A stretch of DNA of 64,000 bases from Chryseomicrobium palamuruense (GTDB lineage: Bacteria > Bacillota > Bacilli > Bacillales_A > Planococcaceae): the NCBI RefSeq assembly GCF_042649045.1, contig NZ_JBHSEF010000009.1:434001-498000 (forward strand), in the 5' to 3' direction. The translations under genes were made by a program, and so were the position numbers. Under the pieces are notes generated by a model. That model saw only the letters and a program-made list of their open reading frames with translations. It made no database searches and was not told the origin of the DNA. Shown here piece after piece: positions 57,818 to 64,000 of this stretch (the stretch's first letter is position 1; every line of letters begins with the position of its first letter).

Positions 57818-59044
57818 TTGTATACTAATTTAGATATTGTATTTCTAGGGGGATTGTTTCCTAAAGAAAAAGAAGATGAAATTTTAGGAAACTCAATTGG
57901 TGGTATACAAAACGCTGCAAACAATTTGCAATGGGAATTAGTTATGGGACTTAATTCTAATTTAGAAAAACCAGTGAAAATAATCAACTCCTTATATATT
58001 GGCTCCTTCCCAAAACGCTATAAAAAGATAGTTATTGATACTTATAATTTCTCCAATTATACGGATAACCGGGATAATATCAACGTTGGATTCTTAAATA
58101 TAACAGGGATTAAAAACATTAGTAGATACATTACATTAAAGCCATATTTAAAAGATTGGGCCTTATCTACAAGCAATAAAAAGAAAATTATTATTGCATA
58201 TGCCATGACATCAACTTTTACACACCTACTAGAATATGTAAAAAAGGTGAATAGTGATGTAATAACTTGTTTAGTTGTTCCAGATTTACCACAGTATATG
58301 AATTTATCCGGAAATAGGAATTATATATATAATAATTTAAAAAAAGTAGAATTAAAGTTAATCAATAGAAATATGGAATATATTGATTGCTATGTTTTAT
58401 TAACGAATTATATGCGTCAAGCATTAAATATCAATGTTCCTTCTGTGGTGGTAGAAGGAATCTCAACTAATATTTTTGATAAAGTTGATTATATACCACA
58501 AAAAGAAGGAATTAAAACTGTTTTATATAGCGGTGGTCTGAATGAAAAATATGGTGTTGTAGATTTAGTAAAGGCATTTGAAAAACTGCCTGCAAATAAT
58601 TATAGATTGATAATATGTGGTTCAGGAGAAGCTGAAGAGGTTATTCGAAGAGCTTGTAAAAGAGATAAAAGAATTATATTCAAAGGTTTGTTAAAAAGAG
58701 ATGAAGTGCTTCAATTACAGAAATCTTCAACTATACTAGTTAATCCGAGGCCGAACAATGAAGAATATACCAAATATAGTTTTCCTTCTAAAATAATGGA
58801 GTATATGTCATCAGGTACCCCTGTAATTGCGTTTATGTTAGATGGAATGCCAAAAGAATATGGCGATTATATATATCCAATTATTGAGGGAAAAGATGGA
58901 CTTTTTTTGACTCTAGATAAAACATTATCTAAATCGGAAAAAGAATTATATGAAAAGGGTTCTAAAGCAAAAGAGTTTGTACTATCACAAAAAAATAATG
59001 TGAAACAAGTTGAGAAGATATTAAATATGATAAACAAATTATGA
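57818..59044 (+). CDS. GT4-family glycosyltransferase
   Basis: I prefer the TTG at 57818, eight bases after GGGGGA (408 aa); a TTG at 57803 would overlap capG. GT-B fold: the N-terminal F-L-G-G-L-F-P loop marks the acceptor domain. The donor domain has Y-S-G-G-L-N-E-K-Y-G, I-I-C-G-S-G-E-A-E-E, F-K-G-L-L-K-R-D-E-V, and P-S-K-I-M-E-Y-M-S-S-G-T-P-V-I-A-F at the nucleotide-sugar site. It is the last gene of the tight capE-capF-capG run and is followed by a 726-bp gap. Confidence 0.87.
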   Translation: MYTNLDIVFLGGLFPKEKEDEILGNSIGGIQNAANNLQWELVMGLNSNLEKPVKIINSLYIGSFPKRYKKIVIDTYNFSNYTDNRDNINVGFLNITGIKNISRYITLKPYLKDWALSTSNKKKIIIAYAMTSTFTHLLEYVKKVNSDVITCLVVPDLPQYMNLSGNRNYIYNNLKKVELKLINRNMEYIDCYVLLTNYMRQALNINVPSVVVEGISTNIFDKVDYIPQKEGIKTVLYSGGLNEKYGVVDLVKAFEKLPANNYRLIICGSGEAEEVIRRACKRDKRIIFKGLLKRDEVLQLQKSSTILVNPRPNNEEYTKYSFPSKIMEYMSSGTPVIAFMLDGMPKEYGDYIYPIIEGKDGLFLTLDKTLSKSEKELYEKGSKAKEFVLSQKNNVKQVEKILNMINKL

Positions 59045-59770
59045 GGTAGATTTAGTAATAGAAGATTGGGGAGTATCAAATTAATTCAGTAATTAACTAT
59101 TGAGTAAAAATAGAGAACGGATTTACACGTAAGGATGGACATGGTGTCTTGTATGAAAGAGCTCGCTATTGAAATGCGGGCTCCTTGAATCGAGAGCCAG
59201 CGACTAGTGTCCCATGTTGAGTTATTTGTAGCATAATTACAAGATAATCCTTTCAATAAAAACCCGTTAAAGATAGTTATAATTATAAAAAAAGATTTTT
59301 CAGCTAAAAATATTGACTGTTACATGAGATAAAATTGAAATAAATAAGTTCTTTTCTTATCGTTGTGGATAGATTTAATTTGAACATGAGGGCTATAATA
59401 AGTCATATCTATAATATTTTTTTGTTAAGTATCTTTTATAATGGATTGTTATATTGGCTCATTACCAAATCACACAGTAACGTACAACTAAAATGATCTT
59501 TCTAAAATTCCCCCATATTTTACAATAGCGTTAAGAAGTATTTATTGAATAGTTGAATTGAACTTTAAAAGGTTATATCCCATTAATAATCTAATCTCCC
59601 AATATTTGTTGTACGGTACTTCGGAAAGTATAGATCTTAGTTTTTGCATTTTTGGATGTTTAACCAGAAATCATATATATCTTATTTCTGAATATCATTT
59701 AGTTCATTAAAAATTCTGCATCATCTCCATTATAAAAGAATCTGTTTATTGTTATTTAGGAGCGGAACAT
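59045..59770. other. Long AT-rich intergenic gap
   Basis: 726 bp with no supported gene on either strand. The only structured part is the nested hairpin at 59139-59217, listed separately. The wzy-like gene has AGGAGCGGAAC just before its ATG, but I could not fix a promoter. Confidence 0.45.
59139..59217. other. Nested hairpin in the intergenic gap
   Basis: Outer ACATGG/CCATGT, middle TCGCT/AGCGA and inner GGCTC/GAGCC arms nest in order, with bulges between them. It is GC-richer than the surrounding DNA. It could be a repeat element or a structured RNA; I found no second copy in the window. Confidence 0.5.
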
Positions 59771-61117
59771 ATGATTATATTATTAATTTTGGTTTTCTGT
59801 TTGTTTTACTTATTTGTATATTTTTTAATAAAAAATAGACCAAATAGGTTTCCACTCACTTTTTATGTGGTATGGTGGCTTTTTTGGTTAATTATTTCTT
59901 CCTTTAATCCATATAATTTATATAACGTCTCCTTTCAAACCTATTTGTTATTGTTAGTAAATATTTTTATGTTTACGATTGGGTATTTTTTAGTAATCTC
60001 TAAGAAAAAAAAGCTGAATCAACCTAAAATTTTTTCATTTGATATTAATAATAAGTGGATATTTATTTTGCAATTGCCTTTATTATCAATACTTTTCTAT
60101 TACTTTATTAAATATAATATGCTTCTAAATAGCCTAAATATAATTGAAGCAAGGAATATTAAATATCAAATTGGTTTTTTATTTTCTACTCCATTGGAAT
60201 ATATGTTTAATATCATAATTATCGAACCATTAATGTCAATAACTATGTTATTGTTTTCTATAAAGTTGTTTAGGAAAAAATCAAAAGATTTTACAACCTT
60301 ATTAATGGCATTTAACATATTTCTTAGTAGTCAAATTGGCCTAGGAAGGCTAGTTTTTTTTGAATTAATGGTATATTTGTTTGTAACATACATTGTTTTT
60401 AAATCAATGTCCATTAAAGAAAATGCTCAAAAATTAAAGGGAAAAACTTATTTAAAGGAACAATCCCATAAGGGAAAACTAAAAGCAGTAACGCTAATAA
60501 TATTAATATTTGTGCTAGTTACAGGAATGGCATATATAACAATGCTAAGAAGAGGTATTAGTGTTTTTACAATCGATACATTAATGGAGGGTTATTCACT
60601 TCTATTTCGTCAAACGATTGTTTATTTTGTTGGTCCGTTTAGATCATTAGATTATCTAATTAACAGTGACATTATAAATATATACGGTTTATTTTGGGGT
60701 AAATTAACATTTGGAGGGATTGAAAACCTAGTTGGGTATATATTCCTCTTCCTAGATCCCAACTACAAAATTGCTAATTATGTTATTGGACCATTAACTC
60801 AAAATCCAATTACGATTGGGAATGGTGTAGAATTCAATGCATTTTATACATCCCTTATGAATTATTATCTAGATTTTAATATTATTGGAGTTTTGATTAT
60901 TCCACTAATCTACGGAATGATTAACGCCTATATCACAAATTTATTTCTAAGAAAGACAAATATTGTTACTTTAATGCTATTTATATTTATAACATACCAA
61001 TCTATTGCATCCTCTTTTAGATGGAACTTCCAATTCCCAGGCTCATGGATAGTGATATTAATATTGGTGATTTTAGGGATAATAATTAAGAAAAATAATT
61101 ATTTAAAAGAGAAATAA
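59771..61117 (+). CDS. Wzy-like O-antigen/polysaccharide polymerase
   Basis: 448 residues with about 10-12 hydrophobic segments and a large loop before the last helices. That loop (F-R-Q-T-I-V-Y-F-V-G-P-F-R-S-L-D-Y) matches the layout of oligosaccharide-repeat polymerases. Sequence conservation in this class is poor, so the call rests on topology and position between glycosyltransferase genes and a Wzx-type flippase. It should join lipid-linked repeat units outside the membrane, with length set by the YveK-type protein at 40055. Very AT-rich. Confidence 0.82.
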   Translation: MIILLILVFCLFYLFVYFLIKNRPNRFPLTFYVVWWLFWLIISSFNPYNLYNVSFQTYLLLLVNIFMFTIGYFLVISKKKKLNQPKIFSFDINNKWIFILQLPLLSILFYYFIKYNMLLNSLNIIEARNIKYQIGFLFSTPLEYMFNIIIIEPLMSITMLLFSIKLFRKKSKDFTTLLMAFNIFLSSQIGLGRLVFFELMVYLFVTYIVFKSMSIKENAQKLKGKTYLKEQSHKGKLKAVTLIILIFVLVTGMAYITMLRRGISVFTIDTLMEGYSLLFRQTIVYFVGPFRSLDYLINSDIINIYGLFWGKLTFGGIENLVGYIFLFLDPNYKIANYVIGPLTQNPITIGNGVEFNAFYTSLMNYYLDFNIIGVLIIPLIYGMINAYITNLFLRKTNIVTLMLFIFITYQSIASSFRWNFQFPGSWIVILILVILGIIIKKNNYLKEK

Positions 61118-61163
61118 AAAGGAATCTCACTGATTACTTAATCTCTCTTTTGGAGGACTAATA

Positions 61164-62117
61164 ATGAACAAACTATTAACTATCGTCATTTGTACTTACA
61201 ACGGTGAAGCCTATTTATCTGAAGTTATTGAATCCATATTATCCCAGGAGGGCCTTGGTGATATTGTTCATAAGATATTAGTAGTTGATAATGCATCAAC
61301 TGATAAAACTAAAGAAATAGTTACTAAATACATGGAGGAAAATCCTATAATTGATTATATATATGAATCTAATAAAGGAGTCAGTAATGCCCGTAAACAT
61401 GCTGCTAACGTTATTACTCCATGGGTAGCCTATGTAGATGATGATAATATATTACTACCTAGATGGTTAATAAATAACAAAAAATATATAGAAGAGAATC
61501 CGACTGTAGGAGTTATTAACGGAGCAAGTATACCTCTACTTAGGTTTCAACCAACGGAAAATCAAAAAAAGAATTTAAAGATAATATATCCGAATTTAGC
61601 ATGTACTCATTATGATTATAATGAGTATATACAAGGCATTGATTCAAAATTAAAATTTCCATTTGGTGCAGGTATGATACTCAGAACAAAGGAAATAGAA
61701 AATTTTTTGGATAAAGGCTGGACAAGAAATGTGGGAAGAAGTGGTGAAGAATTAGGCTCTGGAGAAGATGGTGAAATTGCATATGCAGTTTTAAAAGAAG
61801 GATATGATTATGGTTTTAATATGAACGCAGCGTTATGGCATATAATTCCACAAAGAAGGCTAGAGAATGATTATATAAATAAATTATATAAGGGTTTAGA
61901 TATTGGATATTATAAATATGTTTCATATAGTGATAATTACTTAAAAAGAAGAATAAGTATTGTATTTAGATTTATTTTGGGAATTTTAGTACACCCCTTA
62001 CGGATAATATTAACTAACGATCCAATAAAAAAAGAGGTCCTTAGAAAAGGACTAGTTTCAAAAATAAGGTTTATTAAGCTTTCTTTAAAAGATTTAATTG
62101 TATTCAGAAGAAGTTAA
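61164..62117 (+). CDS. GT2-family glycosyltransferase
   Basis: 317 residues; GGAGG eight bases before the ATG. GT-A fold of family 2: V-I-C-T-Y-N-G-E-A-Y-L at the start, V-V-D-N-A-S-T-D-K-T, the DXD-type site in Y-V-D-D-D-N-I-L-L-P, and G-E-D-G-E-I-A-Y with the acceptor-side acidic residues. A C-terminal hydrophobic patch (I-V-F-R-F-I-L-G-I-L-V-H-P) may touch the membrane. It adds a sugar to the lipid-linked repeat unit in the cytoplasm; donor unknown. Confidence 0.9.
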   Translation: MNKLLTIVICTYNGEAYLSEVIESILSQEGLGDIVHKILVVDNASTDKTKEIVTKYMEENPIIDYIYESNKGVSNARKHAANVITPWVAYVDDDNILLPRWLINNKKYIEENPTVGVINGASIPLLRFQPTENQKKNLKIIYPNLACTHYDYNEYIQGIDSKLKFPFGAGMILRTKEIENFLDKGWTRNVGRSGEELGSGEDGEIAYAVLKEGYDYGFNMNAALWHIIPQRRLENDYINKLYKGLDIGYYKYVSYSDNYLKRRISIVFRFILGILVHPLRIILTNDPIKKEVLRKGLVSKIRFIKLSLKDLIVFRRS

Positions 62118-62422
62118 TGTAGATTTATTATGAAAGTATGATGCTAGAATTGTTTCATAGAAACAATAAAGTTAATTATTGATTATTTCTATTTCTTCTT
62201 TGGGCATCATACTAAAGAAATATCTATCTTTTTCCTCGGGTGTATTACACAGAATAAGTGAAGGCATTTAAGAAGTATTATATAAAACATATTGCCGTTA
62301 ATATTATCATACACAAAAACTTAGGTTTAATTATTAGGTTTTCCTTAGTCTCAATAGGAAATGCTTATGCGTAATAATTTCTGGATTTGCAATAGAGTTC
62401 TAATATAGTTAAGAGGGAAAAA
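62118..62422. other. Intergenic region with a long inverted repeat
   Basis: 305 bp. AGTATGATGC (62135-62144) and GCATCATACT (62204-62213) are perfect 10-bp arms; between them TTGTTTC-ATAG-GAAACAA forms an inner hairpin. It could terminate or attenuate transcription between the GT2 and flippase genes. The remaining ~200 bp are AT-rich without a visible feature. Confidence 0.5.
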
Positions 62423-63742
62423 ATGATAAGAAGAGGAATATTTAATAACGAGGCGATTACAAAAATTATAAAGAATTCAAGTTGGTTAGTCAGCGATAAA
62501 GTTATTACTATGATAGTAGGAGTTTTTGTTACAGCAATAGTCGCCCGTTATTTTGGTCCAGAGAAATTTGGGCAATTTAATTATGCACTTGCTTTTGTTA
62601 CTTTATTTACTGCAATATCCACACTTGGATTAGAAACATTAACTGTAAAATCAATATTAGATAAAAAGTTTGATGAAGGAACTATATTATGTACTAGTCT
62701 TATACTCAGAATAGCAAGCGGTGGAATATTAACCATATTTTCTATTATAATTATTAAAATCATTGAGCCATCTGATTTTAATCTTCATATTTTGGTGTTA
62801 ATTATGTCTATTGCTATGGTAATTAAGGCATTTGAAGTCATAGAGTATTGGGTGCAAGCGCATCAAAAGGCAAAAATATCCTCAATTATCCGTATGGTCG
62901 TCTATATTATTTCTTCAGGGTTAAAGATTTTTCTTGTTTTTATGAATGGAACAGTTCTACAATATGCAACTATACTAATTATTGATGCACTATTAATTGG
63001 ATTTGCATTAATGATTGCATATTTTAAATTTCGAGAAAATAGTTCACTATGGCGATTTAATTTTCAATATGCTAGGACTATATTATCCCAAAGCTGGCAC
63101 TTAATAATTTCAGGTTTAATGGTTACATTATATATGAGAATTGATCAAGTTATGCTCGGATCAATGGCAACTGACACAGAACTAGGAGTTTATTCAGCCG
63201 CAGTAAGAATTGCAGAAATGTGGTACTTTATTCCAATGGCACTTATAATATCATTTAAGCCAGTAATTATGAAAAATAAGAAAGAAAATGAACATAAATA
63301 CTTTAATTCCATTCAGATATTGTATTCTATAGTGACATGGATGGGCATCTTATTTACCCTGATAATATTAATATTCTCGAAATTGATCATTTCTATACTT
63401 TATGGGGAACAATTCTTACAAGCAGCAAATATTCTCTCTATAAGCGTCTTTGCTGGAACACTAGCAATGCTTGGTTCAGCACGTAGTATCTGGATGATAA
63501 GTGAAGGGCTACAAAGATATACAATTATATATACTATTGCTGGTTTGATAGTAAATGTTACTTTAAATTTAATATTTATCCCGAGGTTTGGTGGTTTTGG
63601 AGCTGCGACTGCGACTCTTGTGGCACAGGTAGTAAATATCTTAGTATTGTTTTTATTTAAAGAAACCCGAATATCTACAATTATGATTATAAAATCATTT
63701 CGTCCAATTAATTTGTTTAAATATTTAAAGTTAAATAAATAA
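62423..63742 (+). CDS. Wzx-like oligosaccharide flippase
   Basis: 439 residues with about 12-14 hydrophobic helices. The N-terminus W-L-V-S-D-K-V-I-T-M-I-V-G-V-F-V-T-A and A-R-Y-F-G-P-E-K-F-G-Q-F-N-Y belong to the polysaccharide exporter branch of the MOP superfamily; R-I-D-Q-V-M-L-G-S-M is the typical mid-protein motif. It should translocate undecaprenyl-linked repeat units for the Wzy-like polymerase at 59771. It ends the locus in this window, followed by a strong terminator. GAGGG lies just before the ATG. Confidence 0.92.
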   Translation: MIRRGIFNNEAITKIIKNSSWLVSDKVITMIVGVFVTAIVARYFGPEKFGQFNYALAFVTLFTAISTLGLETLTVKSILDKKFDEGTILCTSLILRIASGGILTIFSIIIIKIIEPSDFNLHILVLIMSIAMVIKAFEVIEYWVQAHQKAKISSIIRMVVYIISSGLKIFLVFMNGTVLQYATILIIDALLIGFALMIAYFKFRENSSLWRFNFQYARTILSQSWHLIISGLMVTLYMRIDQVMLGSMATDTELGVYSAAVRIAEMWYFIPMALIISFKPVIMKNKKENEHKYFNSIQILYSIVTWMGILFTLIILIFSKLIISILYGEQFLQAANILSISVFAGTLAMLGSARSIWMISEGLQRYTIIYTIAGLIVNVTLNLIFIPRFGGFGAATATLVAQVVNILVLFLFKETRISTIMIIKSFRPINLFKYLKLNK

Positions 63743-63817
63743 GATAGATATAACTGCAACATAAAACATAACTGAAGGTTTTAAGTTTATAAATTGGGAA
63801 CCGAAAGTGTGAATTGT

Positions 63818-63863
63818 TACCCGCTGGGCTGTCTTATTAGGCAGCTTGGCGGGTATCTTTTTG
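63818..63863 (+). terminator. Rho-independent terminator after the flippase gene
   Basis: TACCCGCTGGGCTG pairs with CAGCTTGGCGGGTA (14 positions, with G-T pairs) and is followed by TCTTTTTG. Confidence 0.85.
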
Positions 63864-64000
63864 TTGCTTTATACTTTAGTGCGTTAATTTATTAAATATA
63901 TTTTAACGAATACTATTTTGCAAGCTCCTGAATATTCCACTTAATTTAATCCTTCCTGTATCTACATAATATTTCTTCCTTTATAATTCTCCCATTTTCA
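63864..64000. other. End of window, no feature seen
   Basis: 137 bp of AT-rich DNA with no open frame of note and no clear repeat. Confidence 0.5.

Overview
The window looks like chromosome of a low- to mid-GC Gram-positive bacterium of the order Bacillales. Evidence: a large set of secreted proteins anchored by S-layer homology (SLH) domains, the cell-wall pyruvyl transferase CsaB that SLH anchoring depends on, a TagA/UDP-ManNAcA-type wall-polymer module, AGGAGG-type ribosome binding sites and sigma-A promoters, many of them extended -10. The SLH/CsaB set and the style of the intergenic repeats fit Planococcaceae-like bacilli best; the family is an inference.

Layout. 1-1.2 kb: 3' end of an old-yellow-enzyme oxidoreductase and a convergent XRE-cupin regulator. 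1.4-12 kb: five SLH exoproteins (5'-nucleotidase, amidase, subtilisin-like protease, glucosaminidase, and one with an unrecognised N-terminal domain). 12.1-13.1 kb: repeat-rich gap between converging genes. 13.2-19.1 kb: divergent wall-polymer locus (murJ, a glycosyltransferase and csaB on minus; tagA and wecC on plus). 19.2-22.2 kb: the probable main S-layer protein behind a leader with nested inverted repeats. 22.3-23.8 kb: a nest of 128-bp GGTACC-ended palindromic elements mixed with a duplicated, decayed gene. 23.9-30 kb: a lipoprotein and a very large secreted two-nuclease fusion with a likely CcpA (cre) site. 30-33.4 kb: a NERD gene flanked by ~340-bp direct repeats, an HD-GYP phosphodiesterase and a PAS-GGDEF remnant. 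33.6-38.8 kb: three more SLH proteins (HtrA-like protease, NlpC/P60, DUF4855) and a five-copy 64-bp hairpin array. 38.9-63.8 kb: a capsule/exopolysaccharide locus: chain-length regulator, BY-kinase, PHP phosphatase, sugar-nucleotide enzymes, phosphoglycosyl transferase, glycosyltransferases, Wzy-like polymerase and Wzx-like flippase, interrupted by an orphan pilin and a RhuM gene.

How it works together. CsaB, TagA, WecC and the minus-strand glycosyltransferase/flippase probably build and pyruvylate the secondary wall polymer that holds the nine SLH proteins. These act outside the cell on murein, protein, nucleotides and glycans. The downstream locus makes a Wzx/Wzy-type polysaccharide. It probably contains L-FucNAc (complete capE-capF-capG set) and starts from a modified 4-amino-4,6-dideoxy-hexosamine (CapD/PglF-like dehydratase, DegT aminotransferase, PglC-like transferase, with formyl-, acetyl- and deacetylase enzymes nearby).

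Two large-scale features stand out. Noncoding DNA is C-rich on the plus strand up to about 32 kb and G-rich from about 42.5 kb. The genes from about 48 kb onward are clearly more AT-rich, which suggests that part of the polysaccharide locus was acquired separately.
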